DNA of 40,850 bases from an uncultured Prevotellaceae bacterium. GTDB taxonomy: Bacteria; Bacteroidota; Bacteroidia; Bacteroidales; Bacteroidaceae. Position 1 is the first letter of the stretch. Each line of letters opens with the position of its first letter. The stretch is taken from NCBI GenBank assembly GCA_946534585.1, contig CAMNCV010000083.1, positions 1-40,850 of the forward strand, given 5' to 3'. The position numbers and the translations under genes were made by a program. Below are positions 1-9,211 of this stretch, piece after piece. The notes below the pieces were generated by a model. The model saw only the letters and a list, made by a program, of their open reading frames with translations. It searched no databases and had not been told where the DNA came from.

Positions 1-1890
1 CGCTGATGTTCCAACACTAGTACCATACTTCTCTGTGCTCCAGTCCTTCATTTTCTCATAGTACTCTGCCTGGTTGACATCCATGTGCGCCAGTGTGTCG
101 ATGCGGATGTTTTCAGATGTAATGCCATCAATATTCACCACTGCTGAAACCTGCTCTGACTGCAGGGTCATGTCAGAGATTGCTACTGCATAGATTTTGC
201 ATGGCTCGCTTACTGTTACAGGTGCGGTGTAAAGTGCCATGTTTGCAGTGTTGGTCTCATTTATGAAACTGTAATATATCTTAGCATCGCCATCTGCTGA
301 CAATGTGATTGAAGTGCTGTTGGTTTCGTGTGACTGGGAAATCTCAGGAGCAGCCATCTGCATCTTGATAACTACGTCAGTCATTGCCACGTTTCCTTTC
401 TCATAGCCCTCAGCTTCTGCATAGGCATAGACTGTTGCAGCCTCAGTAAACGCGAGTTCATCCGTGTAAGGCTGATAGTCCTCTCCATTGAGAGAGTAGT
501 ATATCTTAGAATCATTGGTTGCACAGGTAATCTTCACTGTGGTCTTGCCATTGGCATACGACTGAGCGAATGCTGGATTAGCAGCAGCTACCACTTCCCT
601 CTTTGATTCTGCTGCCATGTTCATAGCATTGGTAAGCAGCGTGCTCCAAAGGTCAGTGTCGAGGTCGTTATCTGCTGGTGAAGCCAACAGTATGTAGCGG
701 TTGCGATTGGATGTGTGGCTATGGAATGCTACATACTCGCCATTCTTTGCCAATACATCGTCAGAAGCAAAACGCTCTGGCAAGCCAACGGCAACGCCTG
801 CGTATTCAAACTCTCCCGTTTCCTCATCTAACGTCACCCCGTCAAGGAGAGTGCTGACACCTGCTACATTCGTCTGTGCGGTAAGTTGTATATTGTCTGT
901 CTCCTGCACCTCATATCCGAAGAGAGAGGTGTTAAGGTTGACCATAGGAACGAATGAGATGTTCTTCTCAAGCAGAGGATAGATAGCGTCATCGGTTGTT
1001 ACGCCTGTAGATATTACGACTGCACTAAACTTACGCAGTGAGTCGGCTGTAATTTCAGTGTTTGTAGAGTTAATTGCTGTGTACTCGTAGCCGTCAGTGG
1101 CTGCATACATACGATACAGGTCATCATTCTCAGGTTCGTCGCTTGGTGACACCCATGCTATTTTCTTGGCTTCATCGGCATTGCCAGCCGTGCTCAGCTG
1201 ATATGTGCAGCCGAGGAAACGCATCTTAGAGCCTGCGAGGAAGAAATAATAGTCAACGCCAGCCTTACCGGTGAAACGAATTGCTATGTCACTGCTTGCA
1301 GTGGCTCCAAACACTTCATTCGTATTCTTTCCGTTTTCATAGTCTGCCCAGTTACCGTCGGTACTGCCTGTGGTGTATTGGAGTGAAGGGTTTTTAGCAC
1401 CCGTCGCACCGCCAACAACGAATATGCTTTTGCTGTTTGAAACATTGGTTGCGAACACTGTAACAACAGCATTGGTTGCCGGGGTAAGCTTAACCCATAT
1501 ACCATCTGCCGGTGCCATAGACAATGATGGGAATGTCAGAGTGTTGTCAGAATTGATAGTTGCAGGGTTGCCCGAACCTGACACCCAGTTAGTCCAGCTT
1601 TGGCCAGCTATTGTCTTCTTCGCAGCACCAGTAGTCCAGTTTGCATTTTTGGAAATAGTGTATGTCTGCGGATTAGTACCTTCAATCTTTGTAGAAGAGT
1701 AATCAGGACCATATGTTACAGTCATAACTTCGTTTTCCTCTGCATCCTTCATCGACACAGAAGAACTACTTGATACTGCTCCCGTCACCTTGTATTGAAT
1801 GATGGGATTGGTATTCTCCTCAACGTCCTGTGCCATCGCTCCGAGACATAGGAAGGAGAATAGGGATGTAAGTGTTAGTAATTTCTTCAT
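1..1890 (-). CDS. Secreted protein with chitobiase-C-terminal-type repeats (C-terminal part outside window)
   Basis: This is an open frame of 630 codons with no stop, so the 3' part of the gene lies past the left edge. The start ATG at 1890 opens a clear Sec signal peptide (MKK, a hydrophobic stretch, cleavage near AMAQ-D at about residue 20). Residues about 300-400 resemble a flavodoxin/ThuA-like fold (strand segments around FSAVVIST and FVPMVNLN). Two tandem repeats of the Fn3-associated/chitobiase C-terminal (CHB_HEX_C_1) type follow at about 430-480 and 505-565, each with a KIYYS core. Proteins of this build in Bacteroidota often carry a catalytic domain such as a pectate lyase, or a type IX sorting tail, further on; neither can be seen here. 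It is the last visible gene of the operon, 75 nt after the susD-like gene. The repeat assignment is fairly confident; function is unknown. Confidence 0.8.
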   Translation of the reverse strand, partial: MKKLLTLTSLFSFLCLGAMAQDVEENTNPIIQYKVTGAVSSSSSVSMKDAEENEVMTVTYGPDYSSTKIEGTNPQTYTISKNANWTTGAAKKTIAGQSWTNWVSGSGNPATINSDNTLTFPSLSMAPADGIWVKLTPATNAVVTVFATNVSNSKSIFVVGGATGAKNPSLQYTTGSTDGNWADYENGKNTNEVFGATASSDIAIRFTGKAGVDYYFFLAGSKMRFLGCTYQLSTAGNADEAKKIAWVSPSDEPENDDLYRMYAATDGYEYTAINSTNTEITADSLRKFSAVVISTGVTTDDAIYPLLEKNISFVPMVNLNTSLFGYEVQETDNIQLTAQTNVAGVSTLLDGVTLDEETGEFEYAGVAVGLPERFASDDVLAKNGEYVAFHSHTSNRNRYILLASPADNDLDTDLWSTLLTNAMNMAAESKREVVAAANPAFAQSYANGKTTVKITCATNDSKIYYSLNGEDYQPYTDELAFTEAATVYAYAEAEGYEKGNVAMTDVVIKMQMAAPEISQSHETNSTSITLSADGDAKIYYSFINETNTANMALYTAPVTVSEPCKIYAVAISDMTLQSEQVSAVVNIDGITSENIRIDTLAHMDVNQAEYYEKMKDWSTEKYGTSVGTSA

Positions 1891-1965
1891 TTGCATTGTT
1901 GTATATTTGTGGATTATTGTATAAGTGGGTTCTATTAGTTACCACCTCTATAGAGAGATTATCGG

Positions 1966-4050
1966 TTACTTCAACGGATACTTCACCCAACTGCCACCAG
2001 CTGCCTCAATCTTGGCACGTATCGCACCAGCCTTGCCTGTTGCCTCATACTTTGGACAAACCATGTCAGCAACGATGCCTGGCTCACCATAGCGCACAGC
2101 TACGCGGTTCATCCAAGGCAGGGTCTTACCCTCACACGAAAGTTCAAGCAATGCTTCCTTGAGAATCTCTATATCGTTATGACGCTTAGCGACTGTAATG
2201 TTACCTTCAGAGAGTATTGTGCGCGGCTGTAGTCCATCAACAACGTATGCTCCACGTAAACCAGAGAAGTAATACTTTCTTGCTCCCCACTCTGGAGAAT
2301 TAGTCCAGTTACGTGTAAATCCTTCAAATTCATCTTTCCACTGATTATAATGTGTGAGCGTGGAAATATAATACAGGCGCATATCTTTCAAGTTCTGCTC
2401 TGCTTCACTTACCTCAGTACGCTGTTCTTCAAGCGAGGTTTGCAATACTGCTTTTCTGTCAGCATCAGTCTCTATTGCTATACTTGCCTCTAATGCTGCA
2501 ACGCTATCTTTGGCCGTGTTCAGTCTTTTTTCTGCATCAGGCACAATCTGCTCCAGTTTTACAATGTCAAGCGTATCGAGGAATACAAGATCTGCCGTAT
2601 AGCCATTATCAGTAAAGCCCTTGTTCATTATGCAATCCAAGGCAGTGAAACGACCGAGATTATTCAGGGCTTCACACAGCAACAGATAATACTGAGTTGC
2701 ACGATAGGTATAGATATGCACATCTGCCATATAGGCCTTGGTTCGCACAGTTCCATCGCCTCCGTTACTACGGAATTTGGCCACGTATTTGCCCGTGCCG
2801 TAGTCCTTTACGAGAGACTTATAACGTGTGTCGCTCTCTGAGCCTCCAGGATTATTGGTCTTATCCGTAAAATTCAACATTCCTGCTTCTGACGGGGCGA
2901 GCAGATACTTGGCAGGTGCGTCGCAGTTGAAATATTCTACCAGACGATTTGTCTGGTTGTTCTCATACATATACTTTATGACACTGGCCATTTCATAGCG
3001 ATCGGGGTTTTCCTGCAACCATATCTTTTTATATGCTCCCGGGGTTGCTGCTGAAGGCATCCAATAGACCGACGAGCCTATCTTATCAGTTCCGGAATTA
3101 GCAATAAGCGTGTTACGTTGTACGCTGGTTGAGAGATAAGGTGACGTCATGTTAACATACTCGTTAAGTGTAGCCGTTATCACATCAGCAGCTTTTTTAT
3201 AGTAAACTGCCGCTTGCTGCTTGTCACCTGCCTTGTCAAGGTATGCTGCCCTCCATAGAGCCACCTCAGTATAAAGACCTCCATAGTCAGGAACCATGAA
3301 GAGGAAATCATAGAAAGAACTGCTCGGCTGACTATTCTCGTTGGCCTTATCAAGCCAGCGTACCCAATCTACACGCAAGTTAGCTGGTGCGTCATCGTAA
3401 CCATTTTCCAATAATTCAAAGCAACGTTCTGATATCTGCTCCATACCGAGCATCTCATATTGTTCCCCTTTGAGAAATTCCTCTACGTTATTTATCTGTT
3501 TATCAAACCATGCTGCCTCGCCATACACCTCGCCAAGGGTCTTGTATGCCCATACCTTCAGGCGCAATGCTGAAGATATAAGTGCACGGCAGATATCCTG
3601 ATCTACCTGTGGTTGCTTACGATATTTCTCCACTTTATCAAGATAATCGTTGCAAGCGATGATTATCTCATAGTACTCAGCCGGACTGGCAAGGCTATTA
3701 CCCTTGAGGTCGTCCTTGTAGTCATAAAGGGCATACAAGTCCGCACCTGCATTCAGTGTGGGTTCCAGAAACTCTGCACGAGTGTCTGTAAGCAGAATTT
3801 CTTTGTCACCTGCTGCCTGCAACTTGGTCATAAGGCCAAGGAAGCCCATATATAGTTCCGTATTGTCAGATATGTAGGTATCGGCATCCAGTTGGTCATC
3901 GGCGTCGGGACTAAAGAAGTCGGAACAACTCGTCAGCATTGTTGCTGTCAGTAACAATGATGTGAAAAGTGCAAGACTAATGGAGTCAAATGCTTTCCTC
4001 CTTATTTTTTTCGTCACCTTTCTTATGTCTTTATTGATAATCATAGTCAT
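1966..4050 (-). CDS. SusD/RagB-like outer-membrane lipoprotein with coiled-coil insert
   Basis: The 694-residue product is a surface glycan-binding partner of the SusC-like receptor encoded 34 nt upstream (4085-7273). It has a lipoprotein signal peptide with lipobox MLTSC, lipid-modified Cys at residue 42, and the helical TPR-like SusD fold. SusD proteins are usually 500-600 residues. The extra length includes a strongly helical, charged segment at about residues 490-560, rich in E, K and A, that looks like a coiled coil, placed before the region around EFEGFTRNW. The ATG at 4050 was chosen; an ATG two codons later is equally possible. The leader shares an RRKAF element and LFTSLLL core with the lipoproteins of the galactan locus. 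Family is confident; ligand unknown, possibly pectic. Confidence 0.88.
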   Translation of the reverse strand: MTMIINKDIRKVTKKIRRKAFDSISLALFTSLLLTATMLTSCSDFFSPDADDQLDADTYISDNTELYMGFLGLMTKLQAAGDKEILLTDTRAEFLEPTLNAGADLYALYDYKDDLKGNSLASPAEYYEIIIACNDYLDKVEKYRKQPQVDQDICRALISSALRLKVWAYKTLGEVYGEAAWFDKQINNVEEFLKGEQYEMLGMEQISERCFELLENGYDDAPANLRVDWVRWLDKANENSQPSSSFYDFLFMVPDYGGLYTEVALWRAAYLDKAGDKQQAAVYYKKAADVITATLNEYVNMTSPYLSTSVQRNTLIANSGTDKIGSSVYWMPSAATPGAYKKIWLQENPDRYEMASVIKYMYENNQTNRLVEYFNCDAPAKYLLAPSEAGMLNFTDKTNNPGGSESDTRYKSLVKDYGTGKYVAKFRSNGGDGTVRTKAYMADVHIYTYRATQYYLLLCEALNNLGRFTALDCIMNKGFTDNGYTADLVFLDTLDIVKLEQIVPDAEKRLNTAKDSVAALEASIAIETDADRKAVLQTSLEEQRTEVSEAEQNLKDMRLYYISTLTHYNQWKDEFEGFTRNWTNSPEWGARKYYFSGLRGAYVVDGLQPRTILSEGNITVAKRHNDIEILKEALLELSCEGKTLPWMNRVAVRYGEPGIVADMVCPKYEATGKAGAIRAKIEAAGGSWVKYPLK

Positions 4051-4084
4051 AATCTTCTATTCTGAATTGTCAATTTCCTTTAGA

Positions 4085-7000
4085 TTAGAATTTCAGGTTT
4101 ACTCCAAAACGTACTGAGCGTGGAGCATTCAACTTACCGTAATCTACTCCTTGCATTCCCACACTGTAAGAATAAGCAAACTCAGGATCAAGTCCTAAAT
4201 AGCTTGTTGCAGTAAAGAGGTTTTGTCCTGTGACATACAACGTTGCTCCTTGCAAGAAGTGCCATAGCGGCTTACTATAGGTATAGCTCAGCGTTACATT
4301 TCGCAGTTTGATAAAGTCAGTACTTTCTATCCAACGGTCAGAGAAGGCATTATTGCCACGCGGATCCCCCCACTCTGCACGCGGCATATCAGTGACTTGA
4401 CCTTCCATAGACCAGCGGCGAAGTACCGACACTGATTGATTCGAGAGGTCGAGGGATGATTCCGTGATACGACGCACTGCATTGTAAGCCTTACCGCCTG
4501 TCTGATAACCGAAATCCAGGTCGAGCGCAAAACCTTTATACTCGAAACGAGTGAAGAAGGAACCATATAATGAAGGAGTAGCCGAACCGAGGACTACTTT
4601 ATCTGCATCATCGATAATGCCGTCACCGTTTTGATCTATAAAACGCACATCACCTGCCTGATATTCCAAACCACTGCCATTGAGCAGCGCGCTCTTGGTT
4701 CCGTCAGCCGCCGTATAAGCTGTTTTTGCTTCTGCGGTAGTAGAATATACTCCTGCCGTCTGATAGCCATAGAAGGAATATGGATTTTCTCCTGCACGAG
4801 TTATCATACTGGCATCATCATCAAGCGTATATACTACATCTCCAAGGCCTCCTGTAGTCTTTACCTTATTATTTACGCTTGTTGCCATTACACCTATTGT
4901 CCACTGAAAATCCTTATATATTACAGGCGTTACCGCTATATTAAACTCTACACCACGAGAGTATAGCTCTGTACTGTTGGACAGATATATGCTATTGCCA
5001 AGTACAGAATTTGCCGTACCAAGCGTTATAACATCTGAGGTGTTAGTATTATAGAATTCTACACCAACACGCACACGATTGTTCCACATACTTGTTTCTG
5101 CGCCTATATTGAAGTTATGGTTCTTTTCTGCATGCAAACGTGCACTGGTTGCAAGGTTTGCTCGCACAATGCCAGCAAGATCAAGATAAGGCGTTGAGGT
5201 GTAGTGGCTTAAAGACTGCTTGGTCTGATAACGGCTATTACCTGTCAACGAAACGTTAGTATAAACATTGAGTTTGTTAATGAAATCAGCATGGCGCAAG
5301 AATGGAAGCTGCTTCATCATAAGCACTGCGTCAGCAGCAGGATACAAACTAAGGTATGCAAAACCACGTGAATCAGCAGAAGAACCGTCCAATGCAGCAG
5401 ATATGCCTACTTTAAGGGTATTAGCCCATGTATAGTTTACCTGCGTATAGAGATTCATCCAATTCCACTTATTATTATATCCTTTGATATATCTTCCAAG
5501 CCCCTGAGTTGCATTTATACCCTGATAGTAATCGTTACTGGTATTACGACCGTGAGAAGTATCATACTCATAACTTGTGGTCGTTGCTTGAAATCCTAAT
5601 GCTGCGTGGAGAGCATGCTGCTCATTGAACACCTTGCGGAAGTTTGCATTCAACCCATAGTACATATTGAATGTATAGTTTGTACCCATGTGCACCTGAT
5701 TGTTTGCTACACCAAAACCGTCTGTGACGTACTTTACAGCCTCATTGGTTATACCAGGTATGAATAGCTTTTCTTGGTTGTAGTTATAGTATAGTCCTAC
5801 TACACCATTGATTGTCAATTCATTGATTGGGCGATATACAAGCTGAACCTTGCCATTTAAATCATACTGTTTAGCTGCAGAGCTAATATCACTGACCAGT
5901 GCAGACGGATTGGATACAAAGAAGTCTTCATTGTCAATGGCTCCATATTTATACGTACTCCACGTAGATATCAGCTGACCATATATATCGCTACGACGTG
6001 GAGAGAGCAGAGGTGAACGACGATAGGCCGCAAGCAATGGGTTAGTCTCATAACTTAAACCCTGAGGCATATATGAACCTTTAAGATATGCGGTATTAAC
6101 AGATGCTAAAATCTCAAGTTTCCTGCTTACAAGCACTGATGCATTGATCTGCGCATTATAACGATCTGTAAAGGTATTCTTCATCGTACCTTCATCTCCT
6201 GTGTAACCAAGCGAGATATTATACTTTGCTATTGCATCACCTCCCTCTACACGGAAAAGGAAGTCTTTAGACGTAGAGTTTTGCATTACCTCATCCTGCC
6301 AATCTGTGTTATAAGTATAAAGTTCTGCGTTGTTAGCATTAGGGTTCGACATGAACGAGAATTCATTGAAGAAAGCCTCTTGGTTAGGATAATATGTCAG
6401 AGCCACGTCTGTCAGATAGTTCTTGTACTGCATTGAATTCATGAGAGGAATACGTGACTTATTCCAATTGGTGCCATACATAGCATTAAAGCTGATTCGC
6501 GTATCCATGTTTTCCTTAGACGCCTGATCCGTTTCAATCATGACAACACCGTCAGCTGCCATTGAGCCATAAATGGCTGCAGCACTACCTTTGAGTACTG
6601 TTACGTTCTTAATATCCTGACTACTGAGAGCCTGAAACACTGAGCGGCTGTATCCATTTACGACCATAGACTCATTCATGTCTGGCAGATATGGTACTCC
6701 ATTGATAACATACAAGGGATTGTTTGCTGCTATAAGCGATTTGACTCCGCGCAACTGTATGTATGCTCCTTCGCCTGTCATTCCGCTTTTTCCTATCACG
6801 CGAAGTCCCCTGAGCTGTCGCATGGACTCTTCTATACTCGAATTACCGAGCGTAAAATCCTTACGCGTAATATTGGGATTACCTGACTGCGCGTAATCAG
6901 CATCAACAGTACCATCAGGCAACACCGTGCTTTCGTTGTAACGCGAATCAGAGGTCGGAACCAGATACACGCTAACCTCTCGACTGAAATCAGCGGGGTT

Positions 7001-7273
7001 CAAATGCTCTGTTTTAGAGTAGAAGCCGTCATGTTTGAAAGTTACGGCTACATCTCCTTTCAGCCCTTTAAACGTAAAAGTACCGTCAGTCTCTGTCTGA
7101 ACTACATTATGACCAGGACTTGATATCACGACACCTGCTATCGGTTTGCCATCTGTACCGACAACACGTCCTTTCAGGTCGTCGGCAACAGTTGCAAGCG
7201 TACACATAGTCGCTGCAAACAACATCATTACCTTGAGCCCATACGGATTATTCAGTGATTTTGATATATTCAT
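4085..7273 (-). CDS. SusC/RagA-like TonB-dependent outer-membrane transporter (divergent TonB-box region)
   Basis: This 1062-residue product should import oligosaccharides across the outer membrane with energy from TonB. After a signal peptide of about 30 residues comes a carboxypeptidase-regulatory-like beta-sandwich (about 33-107, starting LKGRVVG), then a plug domain (about 140-250) with the SusC-type segments YIQLRGVKS, NPLYVINGVP and VLKGSAAAIYG, then a long beta-barrel ending in aromatic Phe (FGVNLKF). The stretch between the two N-terminal domains lacks the usual EVVVxGYG element seen in the other two SusC proteins here. It lies 55 nt downstream of a FAS1 gene and 34 nt upstream of its susD partner, so the pair is clearly part of the larger operon. 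Family assignment is confident; the substrate is not visible. Confidence 0.93.
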   Translation of the reverse strand: MNISKSLNNPYGLKVMMLFAATMCTLATVADDLKGRVVGTDGKPIAGVVISSPGHNVVQTETDGTFTFKGLKGDVAVTFKHDGFYSKTEHLNPADFSREVSVYLVPTSDSRYNESTVLPDGTVDADYAQSGNPNITRKDFTLGNSSIEESMRQLRGLRVIGKSGMTGEGAYIQLRGVKSLIAANNPLYVINGVPYLPDMNESMVVNGYSRSVFQALSSQDIKNVTVLKGSAAAIYGSMAADGVVMIETDQASKENMDTRISFNAMYGTNWNKSRIPLMNSMQYKNYLTDVALTYYPNQEAFFNEFSFMSNPNANNAELYTYNTDWQDEVMQNSTSKDFLFRVEGGDAIAKYNISLGYTGDEGTMKNTFTDRYNAQINASVLVSRKLEILASVNTAYLKGSYMPQGLSYETNPLLAAYRRSPLLSPRRSDIYGQLISTWSTYKYGAIDNEDFFVSNPSALVSDISSAAKQYDLNGKVQLVYRPINELTINGVVGLYYNYNQEKLFIPGITNEAVKYVTDGFGVANNQVHMGTNYTFNMYYGLNANFRKVFNEQHALHAALGFQATTTSYEYDTSHGRNTSNDYYQGINATQGLGRYIKGYNNKWNWMNLYTQVNYTWANTLKVGISAALDGSSADSRGFAYLSLYPAADAVLMMKQLPFLRHADFINKLNVYTNVSLTGNSRYQTKQSLSHYTSTPYLDLAGIVRANLATSARLHAEKNHNFNIGAETSMWNNRVRVGVEFYNTNTSDVITLGTANSVLGNSIYLSNSTELYSRGVEFNIAVTPVIYKDFQWTIGVMATSVNNKVKTTGGLGDVVYTLDDDASMITRAGENPYSFYGYQTAGVYSTTAEAKTAYTAADGTKSALLNGSGLEYQAGDVRFIDQNGDGIIDDADKVVLGSATPSLYGSFFTRFEYKGFALDLDFGYQTGGKAYNAVRRITESSLDLSNQSVSVLRRWSMEGQVTDMPRAEWGDPRGNNAFSDRWIESTDFIKLRNVTLSYTYSKPLWHFLQGATLYVTGQNLFTATSYLGLDPEFAYSYSVGMQGVDYGKLNAPRSVRFGVNLKF

Positions 7274-7328
7274 AATATGGTATTTTTCTTTGTTCTTTTT
7301 AGATTTTTCGATGTCCTTCAGTACAATT

Positions 7329-9161
7329 TTAATAATTATCTACCGTTGGACGCAGACACCAGTGATTAAAAATCATCTTTGTTTTGTCTCCCCATGCAGG
7401 ACATTCTACACGCATCAACAGCCTTACTGGAGAATTGTCACCATATACATTCGGCACAACAAGCTTTTCCATCACCAGTCCACCGTCAGTATCATAATTG
7501 CCAGCCTTACTGCTGTTACCTGGATACGAACTGTCATACCATTCAGGATAGCGGTTGTCCAATGCTGTGCCACGGTCATAATGATAGTTGGTAGCAGAAC
7601 CGAGCGTTATTGCTGATGACTCTCCTATCTTTTCCATCTTATTTGTGCCATCTTTCTCATATACAGCAAATATCGTGAACTTAATATCCAAACCGACATT
7701 CTGTTTCGCACCGAATGCCAATCGATATTCGCCAGGCGGAACGAGGAATGGTTCAATACTTTCCACAGTTCGTCCAGCAGTAGTAACTTTAGCCAGCAAG
7801 CGTTCTTTCCACGTGTACCATAAATCATATATACGACGACAAGGTGTAAAGTCAAGAGACCATTCACCAGTTCCCTCATCACCTACGCCACACTCAAGAA
7901 TGCGATTTTCATGGTCAGGCCATACATTTGCAAGCGGTGTCCATGCAGCAACCTCTGTATTGAGTTTGTTTACCTTTATATTATTTAGCTTGAAGTATTC
8001 TTCTTTCTGCTCTGCATTACAGAACTCGTAGATACTGAATTCTTCCTTCAGACGATAAATGAGCACATTGTTAGGGATATAGAGTTTCTTAACTTGATAA
8101 GCCACGCCGTTAGACAATTCTATAGCCTCATCATCCACCTGTTGTGCGCTACTTTTCCATTTCTTCGAGAAGATACTCGTTAGCATTTCCTCTGACCCGT
8201 TTATTTCGTTAGCGGTGTATTTCTTATCATAAAAAGACACGTCCATAATCCAGTTGAGCATCGTGTTTTTGAAGCTATACTGGCGGTCGGCATCCCATGT
8301 ATCCCATAGACCCCACTTTATAAGACGCTCCTTGGCATCGCTGATAGCATCATCTATGACATCATTACTTGGCACAAGCATCGTAGCAGTAAGAGACTCT
8401 GAATTGAGATCAAAGTTCTTGGCATCGAAATGCTCGTTCGTATAAACCCATACTGTATCATAGACAGTATTGCCCTCGTTATTAACACCTATAGGCTTAC
8501 TGTTTACCTTGTCAAACTCTTTTCCTCCGCTTGCCTTCACCGTTTCCCTAAACATCGAGTAATTGTCGTTGAGGGCATTGATATAGTCATTGAGTGACTG
8601 TGGCGTTGTAATCATATCAGATATGACATATATATAGCCTGTAGTAGTCTTTACGACTTTCTTTACTGCCGATGTCCCCATCATGATATGGTCTGCAATC
8701 TTGCCAGAATACATTGCCTGTTCATCAAGGTTCACGTTGACATACTTGCCATGCCACATCATGATACGCATTGAGTTGTCCTCGGTCTTAAGGTTGGCTG
8801 GCGACATTGAGACATCGCTGACGTGTGCACGTGCAATGGTTTTCACCTCGTCAGAGGTTCCTTCTGGCTCCACATAGTCATTGTTTTCAACAACAAGGAG
8901 TGTACTGAGTTGCCCTTTATTGTTCAACTCATCATATATACCCTCGTTAGCAAAGAGGCTGCTCATCTTTGAATACTCCGCCGTTGACTCCAGGTACTGC
9001 TGGCTTGTTTCATTTACAACGAGCAGTTCGTCCGAGAGTATGTCAGTATCTACATTCTTATAGTGGTCCTTGTCCTCCAACTCAGAACATGACGTAACCA
9101 TACCTGCTGCGAGCAAAGCAGCAAAGAAGAATGTGTTGATATGTTTTATTTCGTATTTCAT
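7329..9161 (-). CDS. Fasciclin (FAS1)-domain surface lipoprotein
   Basis: The frame extends to a TTG at 9215, but the ATG at 9161 is the better start: it gives a clean lipoprotein signal peptide (MKYEIKH, hydrophobic core, lipobox MVTSC with Cys25) and is preceded by a purine-rich AGAGAA. The protein is then 610 residues. A first FAS1-like module lies at about residues 50-185 (segments around SSLFANEG and GYIYVIS), and a degenerate second one at about 190-380, with MLVPSNDVI as its first strand motif. The last 230 residues are not FAS1-like and look beta-rich (EYRLAFGAKQ). FAS1 domains usually mediate adhesion or protein contacts. Its place between two SusCD pairs suggests an accessory surface glycan-binding or scaffold protein. 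Ligand unknown. Confidence 0.82.
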   Translation of the reverse strand: MKYEIKHINTFFFAALLAAGMVTSCSELEDKDHYKNVDTDILSDELLVVNETSQQYLESTAEYSKMSSLFANEGIYDELNNKGQLSTLLVVENNDYVEPEGTSDEVKTIARAHVSDVSMSPANLKTEDNSMRIMMWHGKYVNVNLDEQAMYSGKIADHIMMGTSAVKKVVKTTTGYIYVISDMITTPQSLNDYINALNDNYSMFRETVKASGGKEFDKVNSKPIGVNNEGNTVYDTVWVYTNEHFDAKNFDLNSESLTATMLVPSNDVIDDAISDAKERLIKWGLWDTWDADRQYSFKNTMLNWIMDVSFYDKKYTANEINGSEEMLTSIFSKKWKSSAQQVDDEAIELSNGVAYQVKKLYIPNNVLIYRLKEEFSIYEFCNAEQKEEYFKLNNIKVNKLNTEVAAWTPLANVWPDHENRILECGVGDEGTGEWSLDFTPCRRIYDLWYTWKERLLAKVTTAGRTVESIEPFLVPPGEYRLAFGAKQNVGLDIKFTIFAVYEKDGTNKMEKIGESSAITLGSATNYHYDRGTALDNRYPEWYDSSYPGNSSKAGNYDTDGGLVMEKLVVPNVYGDNSPVRLLMRVECPAWGDKTKMIFNHWCLRPTVDNY

Positions 9162-9211
9162 ATATTCTCTGTATAGTTTCTCCGTTATTTCATTGAATAT
9201 CGCTACCACAC

